From: Conchocele bisecta
Taxonomy: Eukaryota > Mollusca > Bivalvia > Lucinida > Thyasiridae
Length of the DNA stretch: 64,000 bases
Direction: 5' to 3'
NCBI GenBank assembly: GCA_029237695.1
Contig: CM055279.1
Location: 2,572,975 to 2,636,974 of the forward strand
Shown: piece after piece, positions 1-12,594 of the stretch
How positions within the stretch are numbered: the stretch's first letter is position 1
Layout of the letters: each line of letters opens with the position of its first letter
Program-made: the position numbers and the translations under genes
Notes under the pieces: model-generated
Database searches by the model: none
Seen by the model: only the letters and a program-made list of their open reading frames with translations
Told to the model about the DNA's origin: nothing

Positions 1-164
1 CAGGCTAGAAAGTGGGGAACAGACACGTCAATATTACCAATTTCGATCAGCAAATCGAATACCTTGCTTCTGCATGGGCTATGTTTAGGCTCGACCAATT
101 GAGCTATTTGCTTGTGGGCTCCATACGCGTTTGCTAGCCTCGCATGATACACGTGAGTCTACAC

Positions 165-296
165 ATAAACTAAGCTTGGTTTGGAAACGATAGGAATTAC
201 TCAGGAAGTCTCGGAATCCCTACTCATTTTCTAGCATTTTCAAGCATTGTGTGACAAACTTGAAATCAAAAGACACTAGCCTGGTATCCTCTATAT
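165..296 (-). mobile_element. Partial copy of the intron-associated element (R half)
   Basis: Reads on the minus strand as the outer end (ATAGAGGATACCAGGCTAG, then a run resembling TTTTGATATCAAGTTTATC) of the composite element seen in full at 18412-18813 and 49076-49459. It is diverged and its second half is missing. Its terminus lies about 6 bp from the predicted splice donor of sushi exon 3, so it forms the start of the next intron. If that donor is not used, translation would run into this element and stop at 220. Confidence 0.6.
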
Positions 297-302
297 ACGT
301 AC

Positions 303-380
303 GAGCGCCTATACATTCTGCTACCGTCCCGGTCCACTTGTGTACCCCGTTAGCATCAAAGCATTTAATCGCCAGGACTT
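303..380 (-). CDS. Sushi (CCP) domain gene, exon 3: second half of the domain
   Basis: This exon completes the sushi domain begun at 9942-9835. Residues visible are the third Cys (IKCFD), the conserved Trp (HKWTG) and the fourth Cys (VAEC), the normal end of a CCP module. The acceptor is a TTCATATTGTAG run ending at 381, and the two first bases complete a Lys codon opened in exon 2, so frame is kept. A GTACGT donor at 302 would end the exon in phase 1, matching the phase-1 entry of the domain, which is usual for shuffled CCP modules. Alternatively the frame stays open into an adjacent mobile element and stops at 220, giving a C-terminal tail of foreign origin. Later exons would be left of the window. 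Confidence 0.72.
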
Positions 381-500
381 CTACAATATGAACGACATGG
401 TACGTTGCCATTATATATTACGTGGTCTAATTGTTCAGCTTGACTGACAACAAATTAAATGAAATCAAACATTCATGGGAATAAACTATAAATACAATAC

Positions 501-925
501 AGTCAATGGCGCGCCATCGAAATATACAGACTTTCTCCAAATGCTAAGTCGAAAAGGGGGAGATAATCCATGACCGGTGGGCCGAATAAAACATCGAAAT
601 TCATTTTGCGCATCTGCACACCATAAGGAAGACAAATACCAAGTGTTAAGCCACTAGCTATTGCAGTTAAAAAGTTTTACGTCTTACAAGGCAACATTGG
701 GAAATTCTAAGTCGAAAAGGGGGAGATAATCCATGACCGGGGGTCGAATTAAGTATCGAAATTTACTTGCGCATCTACACGCCATAAGGAAGGCGCACAC
801 CAAGTCTCAAGTCCCTACATATTACGGTTAAGCAGTTTTACTTCTTACAAGACACGTGATGGAGGTACGGACATCCGTGACGAAAACAATATACCAATTG
901 TGTTCTCTCAAAAAGTGGATATAAT
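501..925 (+). mobile_element. Short pearl-like element, ACGG family, two core repeats
   Basis: Starts with the palindrome ATGGCGCGCCAT followed by a subterminal ATATAC-ACTTT motif, holds two diverged core repeats (markers GGGGGAGATAATCCATGA at about 563 and 720), a vestigial tail (TACGGACATCCGTGACG) and a right end AAAAGTGGATATAATTA. The large array at 39027-41688 has the same order of parts. It lies in intron 2 of the sushi gene. Confidence 0.7.
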
Positions 926-1090
926 TAAAATAAATGAAACCGGGGCACCTGGAGAAAACCCACTTGTCCTATCTGACGAACACCACACTGTCTCCCGTAC
1001 TGCCCGGTCGGGGATCGAACACGGGCCGCAAATGTAAGAAGCGTCGCTAATTGTGCCGGGGCTAACCCGAAACTCCGTAATATACTATAT
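926..1090 (-). mobile_element. tRNA-derived SINE, minus strand
   Basis: Read on the minus strand, a tRNA-like head with a good B box (GTTCGATCC, near 1011-1022) is followed by a central block close to GTGGGTTTTCTCCAGGTGC, also present in the SINE at 4880-5140. That block resembles the conserved central domain shared by many invertebrate SINEs (possibly the Meta type). The A box is degraded, so this is a dead copy. It directly abuts the pearl-like element. Confidence 0.65.
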
Positions 1091-2589
1091 AGAACAAGGG
1101 CATCGTTATCACTAAGCTAATCCCCTCGCTGGCAGCCTTGATTATAATTATAAAGCAAAACTTTAACAGTGTTTCCTTACAAACAAGGTGAACATAAGTC
1201 ATCAGTGACCGTGACCTTGGGCGGTCGGATGTGGGTCTTATGCAAAACAATGCACCATCTTAGGATGCACACAGTGTTGCCAACTATTATCAAAATCGGT
1301 GAAGAGGTTCATAAGTCATTGTAAAATCAAAGTTGTTACTAAGGCACGCACATACGTCCGTACGCACGTACGCATGGACAAACGCTATATCCACTCTTGC
1401 ATATCGGCGAGGGGATAATAACATTGACTATACTTAAATATAATTAGAAAAAAGCAAGGCAATACATGCTAGACATAGAATGAACCTGAATAATGTTTCT
1501 AACAAAACTAAAGTCCCTGAGTGTTGTTATACGACGGTCCCCGCCCAAATCAGACAAAACAGACTGATCAACGTGGTGTATTCTTATATATTAACTCCCA
1601 ATATATATTATTCTCCCAATAAAGACATTTTTTTTGCTGAACATATTCACTGAAGCTGCTTTGGTTACTATTATTCGTAATGAGTATTTAATATGTAGAG
1701 ATAATTTGAATGAAGAACGCGATTCGTTGAAAGGAAATGTAAGCATGAGTTTCACCGGGCGGGCAAGGAATACATGACTAACGATATTCAGTCTGCAATT
1801 GCAACAAAGACGATTGTCATTGGATAGTTCAAAATGTTACTTCCCATTTATCGCGTGCAGTTTTTAAGATTTACTAAGATTTTCTTATATGGATAATATA
1901 GCATTAGGCCAATGATAATCATGGCAGGTAATCGATCTGTGCGCATGTGCGCGATTTTAAAGGCAGCTGCTTTCGCATCGACTGAGTTATTATTTTTATC
2001 ATCATTTTTTTCTGATTACTTGATGAAAGAAACAAAAAAAACAAATGTATATAGTATCCTAGTTTTTTTGTTCTTGAAAACTGTTATTTATTCAAGCCTG
2101 TTATAACACCTGTTATACCACTTTTAATAAGTGTCTAGTGTAGTGTGACAAATTATCACGTTATATAGTATTACCCCTTCTCGCATCTCGGTCTTCCTGC
2201 CACTTGTTCACTGAATAGATACAGGGGTACTTGGCGTGTATGTTTGTCAAACAACGTATACCCCCACTATATCATATAGTGTTGATGATGAATTCAATTC
2301 AAACCATGTACAATTTATATGTGTTGACTCTACGAAGTATAAAAGTGCCTGTTTAAATAACCATAACTACACATGTGCATATACACTATGTAGCCATGCT
2401 TACACAAACTACGTACATACACAACATAGAAATCTGTTCACGGTAGCGCGATATGAAATAAAGAATACAATAATGAGTCGTCTTACAGTTACGTAAGCAA
2501 ATCCATATATATTTAATGCAAAAATACCTGGAATATATATATCGAACATTAAATAAAACCGCGACTATCCGGTGCTGACATGTACCGCC
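1091..2589. other. Intronic sequence, mostly featureless
   Basis: Lies inside intron 2 of the sushi gene. At 1340-1420 there is a decayed pearl-like tail (ACG-rich tetranucleotides, then a weak hairpin ending GAGGGGATAATA). I see no exon or further repeat of known type; the short ORFs have no family features. Confidence 0.4.
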
Positions 2590-3690
2590 GCATTGTACAT
2601 TTGCGTCAGTGCGTGCAAGTGGGCTTGACAGTTGGCTTTCTTGTCCTCACTGAGAGTGCCCAACATAGTCCTGTCAAATATATGACCACGAGGATGTCTC
2701 CCCCTCCCCTCGATTCTTTCCAGGGACAGATCAACTCCATGGGCATAGATGATGAACTGTTTACAAGCTCTGCTGCCTTTGTTGGGATCTCTTCAGTCGA
2801 CTGTATCGTCCACAGCTCTTGATGTGTTCCTCGATATCCTTGTCCATACCAGGCCAATACACATGGCGTCTCATAACTGCGGTGGTCCTATCTCGGCCCT
2901 GTTGTCACAAGTCAACATCAGGGTAATGAATTGTGAACACCAGTGCTGTCAATAAGCGGCAGCTCATCACAAGTGGCAATTTCAGTGCATTCAATTGCCC
3001 TCGATATGTCTGGAACGTGGTCCTGTTCGGGTTCTGTTCCACAGTATTGACGACACAGGCGGTACACATCTATGTCGATTTTTCCGCTCCTGTATGATAT
3101 CTTGAGATCAGCAACCCACCTCTGGCCAGTAACTTAGCTTTTTCAGCACATACGTCAGGGTGTTGTTGACGGTCACCACTTCAAATTCAAATCCATACAG
3201 GTAATCATGGACTTTTGCGCACACAGTCCACTTCAGTGCAATGAATTCGAGCTTCTGCGCCGGATATCTGCGTTCATCTGGCTTCAAGCTCCTGCTCGCA
3301 CACGCCACCACTCCATGTATCCCATCCTGGCATTGGTTAAGGCATTTGTATGTAGCTACTAGGAGAACTGGTAGTCCGCATATGCAAATATTAGCCGGTG
3401 TGCCAGTTTCTTTTTCAATGTGTCAGACGCATCCTGCTGTGCTGCCTCCCATGTGAATGGAATTTATGGATTATGTCTTTTTCCTGACTTCATTTTTCCA
3501 ATTATGGACAGTCCTACAAGCAAGTCATTAAACGGTCGCGTAATCTGGGAAAAGTGCCTTACGAAGCGCCGATAGTATCCGATAAAGCCTAAAAACTGTC
3601 GCACTTCCTTGACGTTAGGCCATGATGCTACTGCCTTCATCTTGTCTGGTCCGTGTAAGTGATTTTTCGCATGACGAATTCACTGTTAGA
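2590..3690 (-). mobile_element. Degraded Ty3/gypsy-type LTR retrotransposon pol fragment
   Basis: On the minus strand, pieces of a gypsy polyprotein follow in the right order: the reverse transcriptase C-terminus (VRQFLGFIGYYRRFVRHF, about 3600-3540), RNase H (VACASRSLKPDERRYP and LEFIALKW, 3311-3170), the link to integrase (RWVADLKISYRSGKIDID) and the integrase N-terminal region (YWPGMDKDIEEHI, about 2870-2830). Frames change several times and stops intervene. The RNase H motif that normally reads TDNN is TVNN here, so a catalytic Asp is lost, and the integrase catalytic core appears deleted, with sequence resuming near the IN C-terminus. No LTRs, gag or protease are visible. It is a dead fragment in intron 2 of the sushi gene, transcribed in the same direction as that gene. 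Confidence 0.85.
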
Positions 3691-4879
3691 CGTTTATTTT
3701 GGCTTCAAGTTGTTATCATGTAGCCTCTAGCCTTTCCAGATGAGTAGTCAAATATAGCATCAAGATATATGAGACGAACGTTTAAAAGTTGCTGGCACAT
3801 TGCAGAGACCAAAGGGCATGAGGTTAAATTGATTAAAACAAAATGGTACCAACTCAAAATTCCATCTTTTGTGTTCCACCTCTGTGCCACGGGACCCATA
3901 TATCGGCCCAAGCAACACCCCCAAGTTTGCCAACTGGGCCGATATATCGGCCCAACTTTGATGAACTTTAACGTCGTTTTAAACGTAGCAAATTTCACCG
4001 AATTAACATATTTTCTTATTAATATGTCACAACAACATTATTACCAGTCATACAAGCGATTGTGAATGACGTGATTGCACACAATAATGCATTAATGGAG
4101 GCTGCACAGGCTAGTAAGGTTTTGAAACAGCTAATTGCACAAGTACATCGTTATAAATCCTAAATATATGCATTGGGCCGTAACGTAGTATGCTAGTAGG
4201 CTACGCATTGCATGTATTTCATTCACACATAGCGCAAGAGTTGCAATTGGTAGGCCACATTTACACTATATCTGAGTAGGTGGGGTCTTTACCCGATCAT
4301 AATGGTCACCTGTTACGGAATACGGTGTTCATTGAGTAGCGTTGTAAATGTGCGGTGTTTGAAATGTCGTTTTGGAGTTTTATAATGCACAATCAACGTT
4401 TATTAGTCGTCTATCTTCCCGATTTCCCGAGGCCTATGTAGTGCTAAATTGGGAAGAGCGGTCGCCATTTTAGAAATCGAGTTGGTGAACGTGACGTCAT
4501 TTTGTTCGAGAAATACAACGTCACACTGGTATTTTTGACGTCACGTTGTTCACTAAAGATGACATCATCTATGCCATTGTCATTAAGTCGGTTTGCGACG
4601 CAAATTGATGGTTAATTATTGATGGTTTGGCCCTCGTTTATCCTGACCAAGTCAGGCTAGGGCGATGAGCAGAAAAAGTCCTCAGACATGGATTGATTAT
4701 AGTCTATATTATAATTTTGAAGATATAGGGTATCCCAAGGAGATCAAACAGCAAACACGTACTCATGTATCATAATTATAAATATCATATACGTCACATG
4801 TACAACGGTGGTTGCAGAGACAGCAGCCAAGTGTATACGTAAGCCGGCGGTGCACAGCCACCAACAGTGGCTGGTGGTC
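3691..4879. other. Intronic sequence with short palindromes
   Basis: No exon is recognised. An inverted repeat built on GGGCCGATATATCGGCCC lies at 3894-3957, and GACGTCA-type motifs with inverted symmetry lie at 4485-4560, as in several MITEs of this window. Probably decayed transposon sequence. Confidence 0.35.
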
Positions 4880-5140
4880 CGGTTAACGCAGGTTGTCCGG
4901 TTAGTGCAATCGGTAACGAGCGCGCTTTTTAGCAATGCGACCCCAGGTTCGATCCTCGGCAGGGGCAGTATGTGAGATGGTATGGTGGTCGCCAGATCAG
5001 ACAAGTGGGTTTCCTCCGGGTACTCCGGTTTCCTCCTACTTTAATGACCGCCCCTACGCCTTCATCTGTGCCAACGAAAGCATTTGTATAAGTGCTATCA
5101 CGCTTGTTTGTAATCGTTGTAAAATAAATAAAGTTTATAA
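4880..5140 (+). mobile_element. tRNA-derived SINE with conserved central domain
   Basis: An RNA polymerase III promoter is visible: A box TTAGTGCAATCGG at 4901-4913 and B box GGTTCGATCC near 4946. Next comes a central domain with the paired motif TTTCCTCCGGGTACTCC and GGTTTCCTCC (about 5010-5036), resembling the conserved domain of Meta-type SINEs, and a LINE-like tail ending GTAAAATAAATAAAG at about 5120-5133. A SINE would depend on a partner LINE for mobility. The A and B boxes look intact. Intronic and in the opposite direction to the host gene. Confidence 0.8.
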
Positions 5141-5585
5141 CAGTGGCGTAGCTAGAGCTTGAAAAACACCGAGGCAATAACATTGGTCCAGCGAACGAGC
5201 ATCAGATTCTCTCGTTCGTCGACCGAGCGGATCGAGGGAGTCTGGTAGGGGGTCCGGGGGCACTCCCCACCCTCGTAAAAGTTTTGAAATATATATATAT
5301 ATTCTGGCGTATTTTAGAGCCATGAATATGCTCGAAAATATATTTTGCTATCGTTATAGGAAACGTTTTGAAATCATGGATAATGGCAGAATAATTGATG
5401 ATATATGCCACCGGGGGCTTCTTCCCCGGGGAAAACTACTACGCACAACATTGCATGGTCACGAATAGTCAAATCACGATCTGCTTTTATGATGAAAGCA
5501 TAAAATAATAATACTTTTTTAAACAAATCCGGAAAATATCTCCGAGGATGTTGCCTCGGTGTGCCTCAACGTGGCTACGGCGCTG
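5141..5585. mobile_element. Non-autonomous DNA transposon with 15-bp terminal inverted repeats
   Basis: Left end CAGTGGCGTAGCTAG and right end GTGGCTACGGCGCTG are inverted copies with few mismatches. The interior has no transposase. Two GC-rich blocks are notable: GGGGTCCGGGGGCACTCCC at about 5250 and CCGGGGGCTTCTTCCCCGG at about 5412. Superfamily is uncertain and I could not find a clean target duplication. Confidence 0.6.
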
Positions 5586-8500
5586 ACCAAGATCATACCG
5601 AGCTACACAATCGAAATTGAAAACAAATATTGTTTCAAAATAACACACGCCCCACAAGACCCACCTGTCAAAAACTCATCACATAGAGAAAAAAAAACAG
5701 TTAATAAAAACACGGTCATAGAAAAAAGCAGTAACTTGCTGAAATAAGTTACACGGAAGCATACCAGAAAGGAAACTGTCTACATGTAGGTACGGTCAGT
5801 GAATACAAATCTGCCTTATTATCTGATTAGATTGGCAACGCAAATATATCCAGCGAAAATTTACGAAGGCGCATGTGTAACGGCGGGTGGGGTGGGGGCA
5901 ATAGGTCGATTGACAACAAGCGCCACCCTAACTGATAGGAAATAATCACACAATGATTAATTCCGATTGGCGAGATTTTCTTTATCATTTTCTCTGTCTG
6001 TTTTGAAGGTATAGATTTAACCGGGTGTTGAAAACTTCCTCGACCCACTACCCTCCAATCATCCACAGGAGCGGGAAGAGTGTGATCAAAATAGTCAACA
6101 GTAAATGAAATATATCTATTGATCTACCCATGTTATCACCATCCTGGTTGGGTGAGGAGTAGAGTTGGTAAATATAGACATTCTAATATAAATCCCGCCT
6201 CTCGGAATCAAGTTCTCCCAGGGTGGCAGCAGCGTTTTCCTATATAGAGAACGAAAAGATGTGTGGATGTTTAATATCCCCAGCGGAGGATAGGTTGACT
6301 ATATAATTTAACACTCATTCCACGTGTATGATCGCCGCCGTCACAAACCCCACTCGTCCTACCACGGGCGGGAAAGATATTGTATGTGCATACTAGTTTA
6401 AAGTGAAACATACCACAACTTACAATAAACAGTAAATACTGTTTCACATTTAATAGATAAATCAGAAATAACGCTGGAAATAAATATAACGCACGTAGGC
6501 AGTCATCACCAATGGTCAGGTGGGGCCTGACATTTTCAATGATTTTTACAAACCGACTGGTCGGAGTGAGCTCGGGGTTTGGGAACCGGCAGATGTCAAT
6601 AGGAATTGTTCCGTTAGTTGCGGGTAGAAATAACAATGCGAATCGATAGTGTTATATGTCTATATATTAATCATGAAGCAACTGAATATGTGATATATGG
6701 AATGATTTGTAAAACAATTTCATGAAATTTACGTTCATGGAACGAGCATGCATATTTAGTGCCAACATATCACTTACATGAAGTGTGTAACTACGTGCAG
6801 CACTCAACTGACTATCATTCCGAGGAGCGATTTCTCCCTCAAATAAACAAGTCGAGCCCCTGACAATGGTAAAGCTTGCTTGCACTCAGAGGCTCACAGA
6901 TGCCCCGCGGGAGGTACATATATTTAGGCTCGGACTGGCGGGCGCAAGTCAAGTGTTTGTTTGTTTATTGGTTTTTAACGGCCTATGAACAGCTAAGATC
7001 ATTTTCGGCCAGAAAACAAGTCAAGTGTTGCGTTACGTGTACGTTACGGTACTCTCCCATTAGGCGAACACGGTCTTGCAAATGTCAGAGGGTTTACTCT
7101 CTTGTGCGTATCAGCGAGTCAAGTGCTGAGACACTTGTAAATTACGGTGCTCTTATGTACAGGGCGACTTAGGTAAGTTTACCTGCGGTACAGACAGAAC
7201 ATTCGGCTTAGCGAGCACATTGTTGCAACTGTCAGCGGGTGTACTCGCTGGCGAGTATGAGCGAGTAGATTTTACTCGCAAGCATGGCAACACGCCCTCG
7301 CACTATGCGGCGCGCCAACCCACACTTGATAACTACGAGATCCGGACTGTTGAACTCGTCGGTGGTAGAGAAAGGTGCAAATTAATATTACCAGTCACGT
7401 ACATGCATGTCTGTCTGTATGTCTGACTATGACGCTCGTATCTATGATAACAATATGTCCTACTAAAATGTTACCAATCAACTAATTCTTGCATCGCTTT
7501 CAAAGTTATATACTTAATCGATAAATCATCGTTTCAGTTTTAAACCTTCGTTATATTAAACTTCAATGCTCAGTGCCAGGGTATGCCATACTGATCTTCA
7601 ATTTCCGTTAACATTTCTTCTATGTGCATGATGTATTAGAGAGGTGTATGTATACTTAACAACACGCTATGTATCGATATACCACTGGTGTCTTTTGTAT
7701 TGTCGTCTAACAACATTTACATGAGGTGGTTTACACATATTTGGAAAAGCGCAATTCACGTGTTCGTGTATCTACATTTTGGAATTCGCACACATGTACT
7801 ACATGTAATAAATTATAAACGCCATACATATGTTACCTGGTCGAGTGTACATGTGTAAGATGCCTGTGTTCTCTCAAATGTTCTTGTCGTTTTTATTTAC
7901 ATTACGAAGAAACAATGCGACACGTATACATGTGCATAGATGACTTATCGAGACAGCACACAGTTTTGTAATATCATCAATTTATCTGCTTCAATGATGA
8001 TTATACACGGGAGTATACAAGATACAGTTAGAACATATACATGCAGTTGCGACATTGCTCATTATGTAGTAACCTGGGCTTTACTTCACCGTCAACATTC
8101 CAGTAAAAGACACACTATGCCAATACTAGACATCATCTACGGTAATTGTAAATGTCACATTTCGTTTTTGTTGTATTTCTAATACGAATGAATGTATGAT
8201 ATTTGTGGTTTATTGACCATCGCTGACTAAGAACACTCCTTCATCGCTTCTTTCTTAGATGCGAACAAGTACATGTATAAGATTGCATTAATATATTGAC
8301 GATACGTGTAATACACAGGATTAATTAATTACTCATATTTACAAGTTGGTGTGAAAAATATCGGCAATAGAGAAACCTTTCCCCAAATACACTCGAATTC
8401 ATTATTTCTCAGCGTAAAATTGCTAGTTCAGTGCTCGGTACAAGATCCATATGTCTTCGGGTGACTAAATGCCAATTACTGCCGAATGTAAATCATTTGC

Positions 8501-8689
8501 GCTTCAATTAGCGTCGTTACGTTTTGAACGACGTCATGAAACAATGCGTAAAAAGTGACGTCATTTTGACGTAACGTCGACAGTTGGCAAATTTGAATAA
8601 TATGTTTGTCAATGACCAATCCGAAGGTCTAGAAATGTGCCTTTCGACCCTAGGAATGGCATATATCCACACAAGTCCACGCAAAAGCG
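5586..8689. other. Intronic sequence without recognised genes
   Basis: Inside intron 2 of the sushi gene. A GTTTGTTTATTGG-type dispersed repeat occurs at about 6955-7020 (relatives at 21965-22020 and 22940-23000), and GACGTCA-rich sequence at 8525-8580. On the minus strand a short stretch near 6859-6773 is bounded by plausible splice signals (TTGTCAG and GTAAGT), and an open frame spans 6636-6271; neither resembles a known domain, and the sushi exons join in frame without them. Confidence 0.4.
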
Positions 8690-8960
8690 GATGCTTTCAT
8701 CTTTCTGCTTATGCTTCCATCTTTCTTCCGAACCTGTGCGTGGCAGGTGGGAGCATGCGATGGGTAATTTAACGATCGGGATTCATCCTTAACGGTGTCC
8801 CGAACGGACACCGAATTTGGCCCTCACGTACGGTTTTGGCATTCTTGTATGTGATGGTTTAATCTCGTTATACCCCTTGTTTAAGTAACACGAGTATTCA
8901 TAATCATATTACCTTTACAGAAAGGGCCAGGCGACTTTGGTGTGGTACTCCAAACTGTGC
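8690..8960. repeat. Dispersed repeat
   Basis: Contains the marker run GACTTTGGTGTGGTACTCC near its right end. Diverged relatives with similar surroundings are at 21598-21850 and, inverted, at about 23110-23170 and 27965-28015. No ORF or terminal repeat is visible, so its class is unknown; a decayed LINE or SINE tail is possible. Confidence 0.45.
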
Positions 8961-9834
8961 AAAAACTATGGAATTCAGAGACGAATTAAATATCGAATTC
9001 TGGGACGAATTTGAAATAAGCTTCAAATATTACCTGCGACTTTAGCAATATTTAAGATCTAGTGACAATTTGACATTATCCCATATCATTCAAAACGCTT
9101 CCGTATATAAATAGAATGACGTGCAGTGATTGGTCACGTGCATAACTACTAGCATTTCATTGGATGAGATAGCGTCACTGTAATGAGCGGACGTAAATAA
9201 TAACTACAAAAAGTCTGCTTGGACAGTTGCCGCATATTTGTATGCATCCCGCTGAGTGAATTGTGTAGGTGAACATCAGCAAACTAAAAAAGCCGAACAA
9301 ATGTATTATTAGATCTTTCATATAGACATGGGAAAAGAAAAATACAAGCGTACGTGATTACTGATTCAGTATTCGTTGACATATGTTCTGTCTGAAAGTC
9401 AAATCAACATATGTAAGGACTACCTGAATAGAGCCACAACATGTATAATTTCGCCTGAAACTAATAATGTTCTAATATTTTAACATACCAGTTGTTTATG
9501 TGTATTGTAGTAAAATGTTTAAATACTGAATCTAACATGCTTTTTAAATACACCAGTTTGTGCTTTTTGTTTTCAGTGGCCCGTCGACATGAGTATATTG
9601 TCTAACGGGAAGAAAATGGGTCTATGGCATCTTAGCCAGTCGACCACCAACTGCGATTGGTGAAAATGTCCGCATGACGTTATTAACAAGCCCAGCACCT
9701 GATACAGCCACACAATATTTTTCTGCATAACAACACCAATGCTATTTTTTAATGCGGTACAGTATAGTTTATATATAGAGCGCGGACTTTCAGAAACTGA
9801 AATTTATTTAGAAAATACGAAATAGATGACGTAC
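8961..9834. other. Intron sequence, nothing recognised
   Basis: Between the dispersed repeat and sushi exon 2. A plus-strand TTTTGTTTTCAG run at about 9566-9577 looks like a splice acceptor but opens no convincing exon. Confidence 0.4.
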
Positions 9835-9942
9835 TTTTAGGCTTGTATCCTGGGTAACATATGGTATCGGAGACACTTCCCAGAAGTAGACCATCGCTGT
9901 ACACCACGTAGCCGTTCTCAACTGGATATTGTGGAGGACAAT
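9835..9942 (-). CDS. Sushi (CCP) domain gene, exon 2: first half of the domain
   Basis: Encodes the start of a complement-control (sushi) module: first Cys (DCPPQYPVENGY), then the second Cys in ICYPGYKPK. The acceptor TCTTTTTCAG (ending 9943) has a strong pyrimidine tract, and the donor is AAAA|GTACGT at 9834. The exon is 108 bp, entered and left in phase 1. It joins exon 1 through a split Asp codon and exon 3 through a split Lys codon. In the joined product the four cysteines fall at residues 27, 54, 68 and 84 with Trp at 77, giving the expected 1-3 and 2-4 disulfide pattern. Sushi domains usually mediate extracellular protein binding (complement, adhesion, lectins); the partner cannot be inferred. 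Confidence 0.82.
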
Positions 9943-10574
9943 CTGAAAAAGAAGATTAATTAACTAACAAGATTTACTGTACGAGCCAGACACCTACAAA
10001 TAATGTCCTCATTATCACCTGGGGTGGTGGGGCGGGACTATATTTTATGGAAATGTTTGATGAGTTCTAAAAGCATAACACTCATACTGTGTAGGTTAAA
10101 CAAAACCAGAATTTAATATTTTTCTAATTTTTCATGGATGCAACATCTGGTAAATCGCGTACATGGACATTTCTCAATTTATAATAAAACAATTATTGTC
10201 TTTTAGTTCGGTCAATACGTGGTCCTCGGTCGATATCACTTTAATAGGATCGATGCAACCACCAAAAAGGTAGTAATTATATATTGCTGACTGTATCACA
10301 GGATGGAATACTTACTGGTTGTCAAAATACAAGGTGGCTATCAAAATCTAGTGTTGTCACATACTACTGTAAAACACTTACATGCATCTGTTTAATTAGC
10401 AAATGGTAGCACGTAATGTACTATTTCTATTAACTTAATATGTTCGCAATTCAAAAACTGTTTTTCCGTTATACTTTCAGAGTTAGTCGTATCAGATGAC
10501 GTAATTCAAGATTGTTGCCAATTACGAATATGGCGTTTATACCTTACATTATTACTCTCAGATAATGACATTAC

Positions 10575-10970
10575 GAGTATATAGAGGATGTCAAAGGAGA
10601 TTCCATTTGATATGAGCTATCTGAACCAGTCATGCACAATTTATGCACATAAACTCTGGCTGACGAGTTTCATAAAGCTAAATAGCAGAACATACATCTG
10701 ATGTCTCATGTGCTTCAGTGAAAAGACGTCATTGACTATGTTCGCGGCTAGTTGTAAATCTCCACAAAGGAATAAACTAGCAATAAACATATCATCAATA
10801 TGCACTTTTATAGGTTCCTGTTCTTTATAAGCATTCCATATTCCCAAACAGCCACGCTTTTTAACAATTGCAATGAAATTAGTCAGCGACTCTTCCCATG
10901 ATGTTTAAACACGATGACGTCATTAGGAACGTCATTTGGAACGTTTTTACTTTGTACATCTGGTATAATT
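10575..10970. repeat. Dispersed MITE-like repeat, copy 1
   Basis: Shares order and many runs with 49685-50170: TATAGAGGAT start, CCATTTGATA, ACTAGCAATAAACA, TATAGGTTCC, and a GACGTCA / GGACGTCATTTGGAACG-like right part. The two copies are well diverged. No coding capacity. Confidence 0.6.
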
Positions 10971-11345
10971 GATTGTCAGCAATCGACATGCCAATAATAT
11001 GTGAATGTGGTCAAAGTGATCTGCGTCACAAGTCACAATCGCATAATGTCACAAAGATACAAGTATGGATGTCATTGCATGTACTGGTCAGCATGTTTAT
11101 GGTTATGAAATCATGCGTATAGACCATATACAATTAAGCATCAAATGATGAATCGTTTTTAACATATACCTACCCATAAAAGCCATATGTTCTCATCGAT
11201 GAAATAAAAACTTCCGGTGAAAATACGACGACTTCCGCTATCTATATTCATAACGCGCACCTGCAGTGCCCGACTGCAAATACACATTAATTACCGTATA
11301 CAGTCTAAAAAACTGCTAATTTCCATGGAGCGGTATATAATAAAT

Positions 11346-11468
11346 AGAATATTCATATTTGTGCAACGAATATGACATATATGTTCATCTCGTGGTGTGA
11401 CATTTCCATATTTCACACCACTCGATGAACATATATGTCATATTCGTTGCAAAAATATGAATATCCTC
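11346..11468. mobile_element. Palindromic MITE (hairpin)
   Basis: Two arms of about 55 bp are nearly perfect inverted copies (arm markers ATATGACATATATGTTCATC and the reverse) around a short loop at about 11403-11415. No coding capacity. A foldback element in intron 1 of the sushi gene. Confidence 0.75.
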
Positions 11469-12240
11469 TATGTATTGTACATTATATGAGCATGATGGGA
11501 GACAGATAACTTACTTTGGTGAGTATTAAATATGCTTGAAACATCTAAAAGTCATACATATAAATGGACTAGATCAACTAGTAACTATTGACATGGCAAG
11601 ACAGTGACTTATTTCACTCATCTCCTGGCACCCCACACACGAATATTACTAGTACATGAATAATGTTGATATAATTTTAAGCATAGGATATAAATGTTAA
11701 TTTTCAGCCTCTTCCAAAATGCAGTTTTGTTCAAGTTGGTTTGTGAATTCAATATACATATGCAATAGGAAAGAAAGGAAACGAAACACAAACCATTTAT
11801 ATATGTTTTGGTCAAACGTTGGGACTTATGTGTGTAAATAATGCACTTGCCCAAGTGCATTATAATTTGTGTACACATGATTCAATGTGTGCCAAATACA
11901 ATTTACAACATTGCCAGTATAATCTTCTTAGATCATTCAATACAAATAGTTAGGTCAACCGGGACATTGGAATTATATAAAAAGAAATAACCTACCCAAG
12001 TAGGTTTAATAATTAGCAAATATGTTTAACCTGACACATATAAATGTATTACTTTTAATAATTTTAAGTGACTGAAAATGGTTTGTAAAAATTCATACGC
12101 TGGGTTATTCTTATTTTTGGCGGCCATTACAGATTACTAATGGAAATATGCAATACATGTATATATATAAACAAAATATTATATTAGTTTACTTGTCTTA
12201 TATGTCTTAGATGGACACACTAAGACAGTAAATAAAAATA

Positions 12241-12245
<5 letters not shown>

Positions 12246-12275
<30 letters not shown>
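12246..12275. repeat. AT dinucleotide microsatellite
   Basis: Uninterrupted AT repeat of about 15 units. Confidence 0.9.
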
Positions 12276-12276
<1 letters not shown>

Positions 12277-12594
12277 CTAGTGAAATTAATTGATTATTGT
12301 GGTGAATGGAAATATTGCATTTTAGCGACCATCTCGGATCCAAAATTAAAATGTATTTAACCTACACTTGTCGTTATGTGTACGTGTGGATTGTGTCTTT
12401 TGATCTTTGAATTTACTAAAAAAATGCCAATGTTATGAGTGGTGAATGTATGTAATAGGGACTGCACGTGCAAGGCCATACTACTGTTAAGCTACTAGAT
12501 ACAAACTGCTATCATGACATACGGAAATAATATTGTAAACGAGCTCAAATTTTCGCACCCAGGGAACATTTGACTGCCTTCTCCCAGTGATGTT

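Noticed and set aside
4893..4965. Possible true tRNA gene
   Set aside because: A and B boxes are good but the arms do not pair into a cloverleaf and a SINE body follows directly.
6271..6636. 121-codon ORF on the minus strand as a further sushi exon
   Set aside because: It has cysteines but not the sushi spacing, and the flanking exons already join in frame to make a complete domain.
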